24,924 nucleotides of DNA from an uncultured bacterium (lineage in GTDB: Bacteria; Bacillota; Clostridia; Lachnospirales; Lachnospiraceae). The DNA lies in the NCBI GenBank assembly GCA_905214955.1, contig CAJMON010000049.1:1-24924 (forward strand), in the 5' to 3' direction. A program made the translations under genes and the position numbers. Of this stretch, positions 14,523-23,486 are shown piece after piece. The notes beneath the pieces were generated by a model. That model had not been told where the DNA came from. It saw nothing but the letters and a program-made list of their open reading frames with translations, and searched no databases. Position 1 is the first letter of the stretch. Each line of letters starts with the position of its first letter.

Positions 14523-15742
14523 ACTTCCTCCCGAATCCGGATTCTTCCGATTACCGTATCCAGACGGTCCGCCATCTCTTTATACTGTGCCTCGGAAAGA
14601 ATTTCTGTGACAAAGCCAAATTCTCCTTCTGCCTCCGGCACGGTCACTACATCCACCTTACCGAACACCGCTTCCACTTTCGAAAGCTCTTCCTCTGCAC
14701 TTCCTTTTGCACGGACAAAGAACCGTTTTGGGGAATTTCCAATGTCGGTAAGCTCCAGTTTTTCACTGCTCCAAGATGGCATAATGCTCTCTCCAAGGTG
14801 CTTTGCCTCATCTACAATATCTGCAGTGACTGCGCTGGCGGTCGGCAGCTTTCCTGCACCGCTTCCATAGAACATGGCATCTCCAAGCATATTTCCGTGA
14901 ATGAAAATGGCATTAAAGACACCATTTACGCTGTAAAGCGGATCATCTGCCCCTACCAGCACCGGAGCTACCATTGCAAAGATTCCGCCAGCTGTCTTTT
15001 TGCTGCTGGCAAGCAGTTTGATAGTCATTCCCAGCTTTTTCGCATAGCAGATATCCAGGGCACTGATCTTGGTAATCCCTTCCGTATAAACATCTTCAAA
15101 ATTCACCTGACGCCCAAATGCCAGGGAAGAAAGAATCGCAATTTTTCTGCAGGCATCGTATCCTTCCACATCTGCTTCCGGATTGCGCTCTGCGTATCCC
15201 AGCTCCTGGGCTTTTTTCAGGACTTCTGCAAAATCCGATCCATTCTTTGACATGTTGGTCAGAATGTAGTTTGTGGTACCATTTAAAATACCGGTCACTT
15301 CGTCAATCTCATCAGCTGTCAGGGACGAATGCAGCGGACGGATAATGGGGATGCCCCCTCCGCAGCTGGCCTCAAACATGTAATTCAGATTCCGTTCTCT
15401 AGCAATTTTCAAAAGCTCTGCACCGTGTCTGGCAACCAATTCTTTGTTGGATGTGCATACACTTTTTCCTGCCAGAAGGGCTCTCTTTGTAAAGGTATAG
15501 GCAGGCTCCACGCCTCCCATCACTTCCACCACGATTTTCACTTCCGGGTCGTTTACAATCACGTCAAAATCATGGACAATCTTCTCCTGCACCGAGTCTC
15601 CCGGAAAATCCCGCAGATCCAATACATATTTGATGTTGATCTCATCGCCTGCTTTTTGGGCGATGCTGCTGTAGTTGGTGTTGATGACTTCTACAACGCC
15701 GGACCCTACGGTTCCGTATCCTAATACTGCAATCTGAATCAT
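14516..15742 (-). CDS. hom: Homoserine dehydrogenase
   Basis: The product is 408 aa and reduces aspartate semialdehyde to homoserine with NAD(P)H. The Rossmann motif GYGTVGSG is at 8-15, TSNKELVARHG carries the conserved Lys region, and the catalytic segment GGGIPIIRPL-ILNGTTNYIL-GYAERNPEADVEGYDACRKIAILS is complete. A C-terminal region after about 330 fits a small ACT-like regulatory domain. It starts 4 nt after the HTH-ACT gene and overlaps lysC, so the three genes are one transcript. Confidence 0.95.
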   Translation of the reverse strand: MIQIAVLGYGTVGSGVVEVINTNYSSIAQKAGDEINIKYVLDLRDFPGDSVQEKIVHDFDVIVNDPEVKIVVEVMGGVEPAYTFTKRALLAGKSVCTSNKELVARHGAELLKIARERNLNYMFEASCGGGIPIIRPLHSSLTADEIDEVTGILNGTTNYILTNMSKNGSDFAEVLKKAQELGYAERNPEADVEGYDACRKIAILSSLAFGRQVNFEDVYTEGITKISALDICYAKKLGMTIKLLASSKKTAGGIFAMVAPVLVGADDPLYSVNGVFNAIFIHGNMLGDAMFYGSGAGKLPTASAVTADIVDEAKHLGESIMPSWSSEKLELTDIGNSPKRFFVRAKGSAEEELSKVEAVFGKVDVVTVPEAEGEFGFVTEILSEAQYKEMADRLDTVIGRIRIREEVC

Positions 15743-15746
15743 TTTT

Positions 15747-16190
15747 TTACTCCCTGGCTAGTATTTTCAGGTACTGGATACCTGTCTGTTTCTCTATCTG
15801 TTCAATCATTTCCGATACATCCCCGGTACTTGGCAGCACCTCCACACTCAGTGTCAGGGATGCAATGCCATTGATGGGGATACTCTGATGGATGGTCAGG
15901 ATGTTCGCATGGAAATCCGCCACTTTATGCAGCACGTCGGAAAGAAGTCCCGGTTCATCATCCATCTGGAGCATAAACGTAATGGTCTTTCCTTTTGCAT
16001 TGTCATGAAACGGAAAAATATCATCCTTATATTTATAGAATGAACTGCGGCTGATTCCGACTTTGTCCGTGGCCTCCTGCACAGTGGCTGCCCTTTCGGA
16101 ATCTATCAGGCGCTTTGCCTCCACCACTTTTAAAAGAACTTCGGGAACTGCCCGTTTTTTTACCACATAATACTTATTGTCCTCTGCCAT
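15747..16190 (-). CDS. ACT domain protein with N-terminal helix-turn-helix (UPF0735/PheB-like)
   Basis: The product is 147 aa, the family length. Residues about 36-60 (TVQEATDKVGISRSSFYKYKDDIF) look like a helix-turn-helix, and 71-147 form an ACT domain (MLQMDDEPGLLSDVLHKVADFHANILTI), which normally binds an amino acid. AGGAGG precedes the ATG. As first gene of a unit with hom and lysC, it is well placed to sense threonine or another aspartate-family amino acid and control the operon; this is inference from position. The Bacillus relative is called PheB, but the name reflects old genetics and not a proven enzyme. Confidence 0.88.
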   Translation of the reverse strand: MAEDNKYYVVKKRAVPEVLLKVVEAKRLIDSERAATVQEATDKVGISRSSFYKYKDDIFPFHDNAKGKTITFMLQMDDEPGLLSDVLHKVADFHANILTIHQSIPINGIASLTLSVEVLPSTGDVSEMIEQIEKQTGIQYLKILARE

Positions 16191-16238
16191 TGGTTCCTCC
16201 TTGTTTGTACAGCAAATACATATGTACCCACTCCGAAG

Positions 16239-16267
16239 ATATTATCACACTTTGGCAGAGGATGCAA
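16239..16267 (-). promoter_or_regulatory. Promoter of the ACT regulator-hom-lysC operon
   Basis: TTGCAT (16262-16267), a 17-nt spacer and TAATAT (16239-16244) on the minus strand, giving a leader of about 40 nt. ACATATGT (16217-16224, within TACATATGTA) is a small palindrome just downstream of the expected start and a possible operator. Confidence 0.6.
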
Positions 16268-16280
16268 GTCCCTGATCTCC

Positions 16281-17135
16281 CTAGAAGCTCCGTTCACTTC
16301 CACTGAAAGAATCCCCGCTGGAGGACGTATGGGTGGTCGTCACGTTGTCGCCGCCTCCGCTTCCTGGCGGCGGGTCTTTGGGAATCTCCCTGGAAGTCAC
16401 ATAGTGGTTGATCAGATGGTCGTCTTTTCGTTTTACGTGGAATTTAGCATTTTTCTGCCACGGATAGTGATACTTTGTAAACTGGGTTTTGTAGGTGCTG
16501 TTTACCGTCACGCACACGGCTGCCCCTGCCACAATGGCGATTCCGAGGGCAATGAGCACTTCCGACAGGGTAAGTGAATGGTATACCTCATATTCTCCTG
16601 TATCTTCATTGTACGTATACTGCCCTGCCGGAACACCATCATCCAGAAATCCGGCTGTCTTGGTGAGCATCTTTTCAAAGCAGTCGTAATAATCCCCGTT
16701 CTTTACATCGTCATATCCGGCATCACTCACCTCATCCGCCCGTTTGTCCGTCAGATAATACTGCATATCCTGATGGGCTCCCACCCGGACTTTCCGGTTA
16801 TCCATATCCACCAGGTAAATAGCGCCGCCTTTTCGGTCGTTGACGGTGTAGCCCTTGTCTACATAGAAATCATCGCCATATTCCATGGTTGACTTTCCCG
16901 CGGCATCGTCGATGGTCAGCACTACAAAGTTCATATCATACGTATCCGACAGCTCCTGAATCTGAAGAGAAAGCTGCTCTTCCTCCTCATCACTCAACAG
17001 ATCTGCCTCATCGTAGACTTCTGCCGGTGCTGCCTGCACCATCAGACAGCTGCTCCCGCCAAAGATCAGTGCGCAGACCCCAAGGGCACCTGCCAGACGT
17101 TTTGCCAGTATCCCTGGCACGTTTCTTTTTCTCAT
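16281..17135 (-). CDS. ydjH: TPM-domain secreted/membrane protein, YdjH-like
   Basis: The product is 284 aa. The start was set at ATG 17135, which overlaps the previous stop as ATGA and has AGGAGGG upstream; a GTG at 17162 would bypass that site. An N-terminal signal (1-36, cleavage likely after VQA) leads into a TPM domain (YDEADLLSDEEEEQLSLQIQEL to about 170), the fold of Psb27/YgcG proteins. A membrane segment lies at about 190-210, followed by a basic tail and a Gly/Ser-rich end GDSFSGSERSF. The TPM domain would therefore be outside the cell. It is third in ydjI-ydjG-ydjH order here, matching the partners of PspA in the Bacillus subtilis pspA-ydjGHI operon. No clear terminator follows. 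Confidence 0.85.
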   Translation of the reverse strand: MRKRNVPGILAKRLAGALGVCALIFGGSSCLMVQAAPAEVYDEADLLSDEEEEQLSLQIQELSDTYDMNFVVLTIDDAAGKSTMEYGDDFYVDKGYTVNDRKGGAIYLVDMDNRKVRVGAHQDMQYYLTDKRADEVSDAGYDDVKNGDYYDCFEKMLTKTAGFLDDGVPAGQYTYNEDTGEYEVYHSLTLSEVLIALGIAIVAGAAVCVTVNSTYKTQFTKYHYPWQKNAKFHVKRKDDHLINHYVTSREIPKDPPPGSGGGDNVTTTHTSSSGDSFSGSERSF

Positions 17136-18196
17136 AACAGATACCACCCTCCTGCCAGACACGCAAGAAAGACCGGAATGGCAACGGCAAAGAACAGGGC
17201 CGTCAGTTTTCCTTTATCCACCGGAAGTTTTCCGGCAAAATTTCCATTCTGCCCGTTCATGGCGTAATAGTATTTCTTTCCGGCCTTATCTCGGTAAGTC
17301 AACACCCAAACCGGAAGAAGCATATAATTCCACTCTTCTTTGTCAGTCTGAATGTCACACTGCTTCAGATCCAGGCTGTCGTATCCGCTCATGCTTTCCC
17401 GCACAGCCTTTTTTCCATATTTCTGGATGTCTTTCTGCACCTCTTCCCGGATATCAACTTTCTCCACATCCCGCTTTTCTGCCTGGAATCCTGAAAGATA
17501 TCCGGTCTGAAAGGAAACGCCCTTATCCAGTGCGAAGGGCCATACACCCTCTGCCAGCTGATGGTCTGCTTTTTTCAGCGCCCCACGCATCACATTCTGA
17601 ACGGCAATGCTGCCTTCCCGGTCTACAGCGTAAACATCCGTCTCGGTGTATTCGGTATCCCCGCTGCGCCAGACTTTGATGTTTCTTCCTTCTCCATGGG
17701 CAGATGCCCGGCCTTTTGCCGTGCAGGTCCAGTAAGGATAGTACACACCGGTGAGTTTTTCGATCTGATTTTTATTGAAAAATGCAGTTGGGACAAATTT
17801 CTTTTTCTTTACAAAGGAAAGAAAACTCTCTGTGGCTTTCTTCTTGTCCAGCTGAAAAGGTACCACCATATCCGGCAGATACTTTCCTTCCAGCCGTCCG
17901 CTTAAGACAACCGGGTTGTGGCAGTAATAACAAAACGTGGCCGCTGTGGTGGCATCGGTGATAATCTCCGCACCACAGCTTGGGCAGGTATACAGCACTG
18001 CCTCTTCATTCTCCTGGCTTTCTGCTTTTGTTTCTTTTACTTCTTTTGTTTCTTTCTTTTCTTCGGTTTCTTTTGCCGCATCTTCCGGCAGTTCATCTAA
18101 CACTGCCAGACAATAGGGGCATTTATATTTCTGGGATACGGGGTCGAACTCCAATTCGCCCCCGCAGTATGGACACTTATAACTGACAACTGCCAT
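17132..18196 (-). CDS. ydjG: Zinc-ribbon membrane protein, YdjG-like
   Basis: The product is 354 aa. The start at 18196 was chosen because GGAGG lies 6 nt upstream; the frame extends to 18232 but would overlap the previous gene. Two four-Cys zinc ribbons are visible at the N-terminus: C8/C11/C26/C29 and C71/C74/C89/C92, separated by a Glu/Lys-rich linker (41-65). The middle contains YYPYWTCTAKG and LLPVWVLTYRDKAGKKYYYAMNGQNG, characteristic of TFIIB-type zinc-domain proteins of this family, and one membrane segment ends the protein (about 331-354). In Bacillus, YdjG and YdjH form a membrane complex that recruits YdjI. The gene lies 14 nt after the SPFH gene and overlaps ydjH. Confidence 0.85.
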   Translation of the reverse strand: MAVVSYKCPYCGGELEFDPVSQKYKCPYCLAVLDELPEDAAKETEEKKETKEVKETKAESQENEEAVLYTCPSCGAEIITDATTAATFCYYCHNPVVLSGRLEGKYLPDMVVPFQLDKKKATESFLSFVKKKKFVPTAFFNKNQIEKLTGVYYPYWTCTAKGRASAHGEGRNIKVWRSGDTEYTETDVYAVDREGSIAVQNVMRGALKKADHQLAEGVWPFALDKGVSFQTGYLSGFQAEKRDVEKVDIREEVQKDIQKYGKKAVRESMSGYDSLDLKQCDIQTDKEEWNYMLLPVWVLTYRDKAGKKYYYAMNGQNGNFAGKLPVDKGKLTALFFAVAIPVFLACLAGGWYLL

Positions 18197-18210
18197 ATGC
18201 CGCCTCCGAT

Positions 18211-19485
18211 CTATGAACGGGGTTTCCCGCATTCCTGACAGAATTTTCCGCTGTTGACTGCTCCGCAGCTGCAGATCCAGTCACCTGCCGGGCGGGGTGC
18301 ACCGCATTCCTGACAGAATTTTCCAGTGTTGACTGCTCCGCAGCTGCAGGTCCATTCTGTCTTTGCTGCAGGCCTGGATGCACCACATTCCTGACAGAAC
18401 TTTCCTTCGTTGACGGCTCCGCAGGCACAGGTCCAGCTTCCCCCGTTTCCAGGCAGCTGCACTTTGGCTGCCTGGCTGGCTTTTGCTGCTTCCTGTGCTC
18501 TTGCCGCTTCCTGCTGCATCTGCATCTGCTGCATATTCACTGCCGAGGCATTGTTCATAAAGCCGCCTGCTGACTGCATTCCCATATTCATTCCCATAAA
18601 TCCGGCCATACTGCCGTTTGGATTGGAACCGGCTGCCTCAAGACCGCTGGCTACAGATGCCTGGACAAAGCCTTCTCTTATAGAAGGATCAGACATCATG
18701 GCACCTTTGTTGCGCATGTTGATGAGTTTCTGAGACTCTTCATCATAGGAAATGCTGGCAAGTCCTACGGACTGGACTTCCATGCCCCGCATCTGTCTCC
18801 AGTCATCATCCAGCGTATCTGCCATATATTTGGACAGCTCCCGGCTCTTGGAGGAAAGGAAGGAGATCCGCATACCGTCTGCGGACATCTGGTTCACGGC
18901 AGACTGAAGCGCATCTAAGAACTCTGACAGATACTGTTCATTGATCTCATCAATCTCCACCACATCTTTGTTCTTCGGCACTGCCTCCGCATAAAACTTC
19001 ATGGGGTCGGTGATCTTGATGGAATAGGTGCCGTGGGCACGCAGAAACAGTTCGGAATTGTAGAAATTATCAAAGTAATTAATAGGATTTCTGGTTCCAA
19101 ACCGGATTCCTTTGATCTCCTGAAGATTGATGTAGTAGACCTGCTGATTCTTCGGGGTGCCGCCTCCAAATTTGAATCTCTCAAAGGTATCATTCAGAGC
19201 ATCTTTAAAACTTCCTGAAAATAAAGACGGCATGGAGGAATTGTCTACCTGGAAATATCCGGGTTCTGCGGTATAATCCACAATCTTTCCTCCATCTACC
19301 AGCATCATAAACTGGTTGTCATACACATGGATCACAGAACCGTTGGCAATGGTATTTTTCCCATTGGGACAGATACCTTTTGCAAACACCGTCCTGTCAC
19401 TCATCTCCACAGGTTCAATGGCTTTCAGCCACTGATCACCCAGCGCACCTTTTACAGAATTCACTGCTGCTTTAATAATTCCCAT
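18211..19485 (-). CDS. ydjI: SPFH-domain protein with three C-terminal zinc ribbons, YdjI-like
   Basis: The product is 424 aa. AAGGAGG lies 7 nt before ATG 19485; a TTG six bases earlier is too close to that site. Residues 1-270 or so form the SPFH domain of the 'virion core'/YdjI family (MGIIKAAVNSVKGALGDQWLKAIEP; YINLQEIKGIRFGT; ELFLRAHGTYSIKITDP). A Met/Gln/Ala-rich linker follows. The last 74 residues are three tandem CxC-x-CxxC zinc ribbons (351-370, 378-397, 403-422), near-identical in sequence. The protein is predicted cytosolic and membrane-recruited, acting in envelope or fluidity stress with the two genes downstream. No PspA gene is in the window. Confidence 0.88.
   Translation of the reverse strand: MGIIKAAVNSVKGALGDQWLKAIEPVEMSDRTVFAKGICPNGKNTIANGSVIHVYDNQFMMLVDGGKIVDYTAEPGYFQVDNSSMPSLFSGSFKDALNDTFERFKFGGGTPKNQQVYYINLQEIKGIRFGTRNPINYFDNFYNSELFLRAHGTYSIKITDPMKFYAEAVPKNKDVVEIDEINEQYLSEFLDALQSAVNQMSADGMRISFLSSKSRELSKYMADTLDDDWRQMRGMEVQSVGLASISYDEESQKLINMRNKGAMMSDPSIREGFVQASVASGLEAAGSNPNGSMAGFMGMNMGMQSAGGFMNNASAVNMQQMQMQQEAARAQEAAKASQAAKVQLPGNGGSWTCACGAVNEGKFCQECGASRPAAKTEWTCSCGAVNTGKFCQECGAPRPAGDWICSCGAVNSGKFCQECGKPRS
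18226..18435. repeat. Tandem zinc-ribbon coding repeat, three units
   Basis: Three units of roughly 75-81 bp encode near-identical Cys4 ribbons at the end of the SPFH protein. Blocks such as GCATTCCTGACAGAA recur at each unit. The DNA similarity suggests recent duplication or ongoing gene conversion, and unit number may vary between strains. Confidence 0.8.
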
Positions 19486-19524
19486 ATACAAACCTCCTTG
19501 TCTGCGTTTTTGCTGACTGCTCCC

Positions 19525-20665
19525 TTAATCCGGCATGTCGGAATTGTCGCCGGACGATTCTCCAAGAGTCACCCATTTCAAATAGGCGTTGATAAACAGG
19601 TCAATGTCCCCATCCAGAACGGCATTTGTATTTCCCGTCTCTGCTCCTGTACGGTGGTCTTTGACCATGGTATACGGCTGAAGCACGTAGGAACGGATCT
19701 GGTTTCCCCATCCGATCTCTTTCACTTCTCCGCGGATTCCGGAAGCTTTCTCTGCATTCTCCTGCTGTTTTAACAGGTACAGTTTTGCTTTCAGCATCTG
19801 CATTGCCTTATCCTTATTCTGGAACTGAGAACGCTCATTCTGGCACTGCACAACGATATTTGTCGGAATATGCGTAATACGAATAGCCGATGACGTCTTA
19901 TTGATGTGCTGGCCGCCGGCACCGCTGGATCGGTAGGTATCGATCCGCAGGTCTTCATCCCGGATTTCAACATCCAGATCCTCTTCAATATCCGGCATCA
20001 CATCACAGGATACAAAAGATGTCTGGCGTTTTCCTGCCGCATTGAAGGGGGAAATACGCACCAGACGGTGGACACCTTTTTCGGATTTTAAGTAGCCGTA
20101 GGCATTTTCTCCATTGACCTGGAACGTCACAGACTTCACGCCTGCTTCGTCTCCGTCCAGATAATCCAGGACTTCTACAGAAAAGCCCTTCTTATCTGCC
20201 CATTTCATATACATCCGGTAAAGCATACCAGCCCAGTCACAGGACTCTGTGCCGCCGGCTCCTGCATGAAGGGTGACAATGGCGTTGTCCTTGTCGTATT
20301 CTCCGGAGAGAAGGGTTTTCAGACGGATGGCATCGTACTTCTGGACAAATTCATCCATGGTGCTCTGCACTTCCGGAACCAGGGACGGGTCATTTTCCTC
20401 ATCTCCCAGCTCGATCAGCGTCTCGATCTCCTCAAACAATTCTTCCAGACGGGCATATACCGCCACATCTTCTTTCATGCTGCTTAACTGTTTCATGTAC
20501 TCCTGTGATTTCTGAGGATCATCCCAGAAATCCGGTTCTTCCATTTTTCTTTCTAATTCCTGGATCCGCTGCTCTTTATTGGCCAGGTCAAAGTGAATCC
20601 CTCACTTCCACTAATGGTCCTCTGTAGTTGTTTAACATAAATTTAAACTGGTCTAACTCAACCAC
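19525..20665 (-). CDS. prfB: Peptide chain release factor 2, made by programmed +1 frameshift
   Basis: RF2 recognises UGA and UAA and triggers peptide release. The first 25 codons run from GTG 20665 (MVELDQFKF..EVRDSL) to an in-frame TGA at 20588-20590. The site CTTTGAC with AGGG 8 nt before the CTT is the classic RF2 slippage signal; a +1 shift gives SL-DLANKEQRIQELERKMEEPDFWDD and 379 aa in total. The SPF tripeptide (RISPFNAAGKRQTS) and GGQ (SSGAGGQHINKT) are present, the first separating RF2 from RF1. Regulation is by its own product: low RF2 lets the ribosome shift. The start is a GTG with a modest ribosome site; an internal ATG (codon 10) is a less likely alternative. Confidence 0.95.
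20587..20601 (-). promoter_or_regulatory. RF2 programmed frameshift site
   Basis: Minus-strand AGGGATTCACTTTGAC covers the Shine-Dalgarno-like AGGG, the slippery CTT codon and the weak UGA-C stop context. This arrangement is the known autoregulatory element of prfB in most bacteria. Confidence 0.93.
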
Positions 20666-20712
20666 AAGCTTCACCCGCTTTCTATATTTTATTACTCTGA
20701 TGAGTCATATTT

Positions 20713-20740
20713 AGTATATAACAAAAAGACCGGTTTGTAA
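20713..20740 (-). promoter_or_regulatory. Possible prfB promoter overlapping the secA terminator
   Basis: TTACAA (20735-20740), a 16-nt spacer and TATACT (20713-20718) on the minus strand, about 48 nt before the prfB GTG. The -35 lies in the loop and 3' arm of the preceding terminator. An AT-rich alternative TAAAAT nearer the gene has no partner -35. Confidence 0.38.
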
Positions 20741-20758
20741 AAACAAATCGGCCTTTTT
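20723..20758 (-). terminator. secA terminator
   Basis: On the minus strand a 16-bp stem (20743-20758 with 20723-20738, one A-C mismatch and one G-U pair) has a 4-nt loop and ends in five T. It begins 14 nt past the secA stop and would separate secA from prfB. Confidence 0.85.
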
Positions 20759-20771
20759 CCGTTTTTTTCTA

Positions 20772-23336
20772 TCAGACAGGCTTTCTTCCACAGCACTGTT
20801 TGTATTTCTTTCCACTTCCGCAGGGGCAGGGATCGTTGGGGTAAATCTTGATGGTTTCCCGTTTCTTGGGAGCCTGTACGCTGGAATCGTCTTTGTTGGT
20901 TCCGGTCACTTTGGCTACCTCTTCACGTTCTACCTTCTGCTCTACTTTCACATGATACAGCATACGAATGGTATCCTGCTGAATGGAAGCTGTCATCTCG
21001 TTGAACATCTCATAGCCCAGCATCTTGTACTCAACCTTGGGATCCTTCTGGCCATATGCCTGCAGACCGATACCCTGGCGGAGCTGATCCATATCGTCGA
21101 TGTGGTCCATCCACTTTCTGTCGATAACTTTCAGAAGGATAACACGCTCCAGTTCACGCAGCTGCTCCGGCTCCGGGAACTCTGCTTCTTTGGTCTCATA
21201 CAGCTTCACAGCCTGCTCTTTTAAGGACTGTTTCAGCTCGTTTTTCTTCATTCTGCCTTCTGCTTTTACCGGCTCCAGAGGAATTACTGGAAGCAGCAGA
21301 CCGTTTAATTCCGCAAGGTTCCAGTCCTCGCTGTCCTGATCGTCTGCAATGCAGGTATCTACAATCCGGTCTACGGTACCGGTGATCATCTTGTAAATGG
21401 AATCCCGCATACTCTCGCCATCCAGCACTCTGCGGCGCTCTGCATAGATGATCTCACGCTGCTCGTTGTTAACCTGGTCGTACTCCAGCAGGTTTTTACG
21501 GATACCGTAGTTGTTGGCCTCGATCTTCTCCTGTGCTTTCTGAATGGCACTGGATAACATCTTATGCTCGATCTGCTCATTTTCTGCCACACCCAGGGAG
21601 CGGAAAATGCCCATGAGACGCTCGGAACCAAACAGACGCATCAGGTCATCTTCCAGAGAGATATAGAATCTGGATTCACCCGGATCTCCCTGTCGTCCGG
21701 AACGTCCGCGCAGCTGATTGTCGATACGTCTGGACTCGTGACGCTCTGTACCGATGATCTTTAAGCCGCCGGCTGCCTTCGCATCGTCATCCAGCTTGAT
21801 ATCGGTACCACGGCCTGCCATGTTGGTAGCGATGGTCACTGCACCGTGACGCCCTGCCTCTGCAACGATCTCCGCCTCCAGCTCATGGAACTTTGCATTC
21901 AAAACTTTGTGCTGGATGCCTTCTCTGCGCAGCATATTGCTTAACAATTCAGAAGTCTCGATGGTAATGGTACCTACCAGAACCGGCTGTCCCTTTGCAT
22001 GAGCTTCCTTGATAGCCTCTACAACTGCGTGGAATTTTTCTTTCTTAGTCATGTATACGGCATCTTCCAGGTCTTTTCTGATAACCGGACGGTTGGTTGG
22101 GATCTCCACAACGTCCATGCCGTAGATCTCGCGGAACTCTTTCTCCTCTGTCAGAGCAGTACCGGTCATACCGGCTTTCTTCTTATATTTATTGAAGAAG
22201 TTCTGGAAGGTGATGGTAGCCAGAGTCTTACTCTCACGTTTTACTTTTACATGCTCTTTTGCCTCGATAGCCTGATGCAGACCGTCTGAATAACGGCGTC
22301 CCGGCATGATACGTCCGGTAAATTCATCTACGATCAGGATCTCATCATCTTTTACCACATAATCTTTATCGCGGAACATCAGATTGTTGGCACGCAGAGC
22401 CAGGTCTACGTTGTGCTGGATCTCCAGATTTTCCGGATCGGAAAGGTTGTCGATCTGGAAGAATTTCTCCACTTTCTTCACACCGTCTGCAGTCAGGGTA
22501 ACAACTTTGTCTTTTTCATTGACAATGAAATCACCGGTCTCGGTAATCTCTTCGCCCATGATGGCGCTCATCTTGGTCACTTCACCGCTGGCCTCACCAC
22601 GCTCCAGCTGTCTGGCAAGAATGTCACATACCTCATACAGTCTGGTGGACTTTCCGCTCTGGCCGGAAATAATCAGCGGAGTTCTAGCTTCATCAATCAA
22701 AATAGAGTCGATCTCATCGATGATGGCGTAATGCAGGTCTCTCTGTACCAGCTGTTCTTTGTAGATGACCATGTTGTCACGCAGGTAGTCGAAACCGTCT
22801 TCATTATTGGTAATGTACGTAATATCACAGGCATACTGTTCCCGACGCTCATCGTTGTTCATCTGGTTCAGTACGCATCCTACAGTCAGTCCTAAGAATC
22901 TGTGGACCTGTCCCATCCACTCAGCGTCACGGTGTGCCAGATAGTCATTGACCGTTACCACATGGACGCCTTTGCCTTCCAGGGCATTTAAGTATGCCGG
23001 AAGGGTAGATACCAGGGTCTTTCCTTCACCGGTACGCATCTCTGCAATACGGCCCTGGTGCAGGATAATACCACCGATCAGCTGAACACGGTAGGGTTCC
23101 ATATTCAGTACTCGCTTGGCTGCCTCACGGACAGTGGCAAATGCCTCCGGAAGCAGATCATCCAGAGTCTCCCCTTCTGCCAGGCGCTTCTTGTACTCTT
23201 TGGTCTTGCCCCGCAGCTCTTCATCTGTAAGAGCCTGCATGGTGGGACGCAGGGACTCTATCTTTTCCACCAGCGGCATGATACGCTTCAACTCACGATC
23301 GCTGTGGGTACCGAATAGTTTCTGAATCACGTTCAT
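20772..23336 (-). CDS. secA: Preprotein translocase ATPase SecA
   Basis: The product is 854 aa, normal for Firmicute SecA, the motor that pushes unfolded proteins through SecYEG. ATG 23336 has AGGAG 9 nt upstream; a longer frame to 23384 lacks one. Visible motifs are Walker A MRTGEGKTL, the DEAD-like DEIDSILIDEARTPLIISG, TITFQNFF..KKAGMTGTA, TIATNMAGRGTDI and QLRGRSGRQGDPG. The C-terminal zinc-binding tail NDPCPCGSGKKYKQCCG, which contacts SecB or ribosome/lipid partners, is intact. It has its own promoter and terminator. Confidence 0.97.
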   Translation of the reverse strand: MNVIQKLFGTHSDRELKRIMPLVEKIESLRPTMQALTDEELRGKTKEYKKRLAEGETLDDLLPEAFATVREAAKRVLNMEPYRVQLIGGIILHQGRIAEMRTGEGKTLVSTLPAYLNALEGKGVHVVTVNDYLAHRDAEWMGQVHRFLGLTVGCVLNQMNNDERREQYACDITYITNNEDGFDYLRDNMVIYKEQLVQRDLHYAIIDEIDSILIDEARTPLIISGQSGKSTRLYEVCDILARQLERGEASGEVTKMSAIMGEEITETGDFIVNEKDKVVTLTADGVKKVEKFFQIDNLSDPENLEIQHNVDLALRANNLMFRDKDYVVKDDEILIVDEFTGRIMPGRRYSDGLHQAIEAKEHVKVKRESKTLATITFQNFFNKYKKKAGMTGTALTEEKEFREIYGMDVVEIPTNRPVIRKDLEDAVYMTKKEKFHAVVEAIKEAHAKGQPVLVGTITIETSELLSNMLRREGIQHKVLNAKFHELEAEIVAEAGRHGAVTIATNMAGRGTDIKLDDDAKAAGGLKIIGTERHESRRIDNQLRGRSGRQGDPGESRFYISLEDDLMRLFGSERLMGIFRSLGVAENEQIEHKMLSSAIQKAQEKIEANNYGIRKNLLEYDQVNNEQREIIYAERRRVLDGESMRDSIYKMITGTVDRIVDTCIADDQDSEDWNLAELNGLLLPVIPLEPVKAEGRMKKNELKQSLKEQAVKLYETKEAEFPEPEQLRELERVILLKVIDRKWMDHIDDMDQLRQGIGLQAYGQKDPKVEYKMLGYEMFNEMTASIQQDTIRMLYHVKVEQKVEREEVAKVTGTNKDDSSVQAPKKRETIKIYPNDPCPCGSGKKYKQCCGRKPV

Positions 23337-23408
23337 AATTGCTTTTCTCCTAATCTCGTTCTGTCTTTTACACAGCTTTCGCACCCTTTCAGGCGCTTAA
23401 CTTTTTTT

Positions 23409-23437
23409 ATTTTACCACTTTTAATGCCGATAAACAA
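23409..23437 (-). promoter_or_regulatory. secA promoter
   Basis: TTGTTT (23432-23437), a 17-nt spacer and TAAAAT (23409-23414) on the minus strand. The leader is about 65 nt and includes a small GCGCC/GGTGC hairpin around 23380-23395. No secM-like leader peptide is evident. Confidence 0.6.
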
Positions 23438-23486
23438 TGAAATTTTTATGAACAAGGCGTAAACACTGTAAGAAGATGAAAAATAA

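Noticed and set aside
14399..15250. Plus-strand 283-codon reading frame opposite hom and lysC
   Set aside because: It spans two well-supported genes on the other strand, has a Cys/His/Phe-rich composition and no ribosome site.
23337..23400. A SecM-like arrest peptide or repeat copy upstream of secA
   Set aside because: No short reading frame with a ribosome site precedes secA, and the similarity of ggtgcgaaagctg to the repeat is too short.
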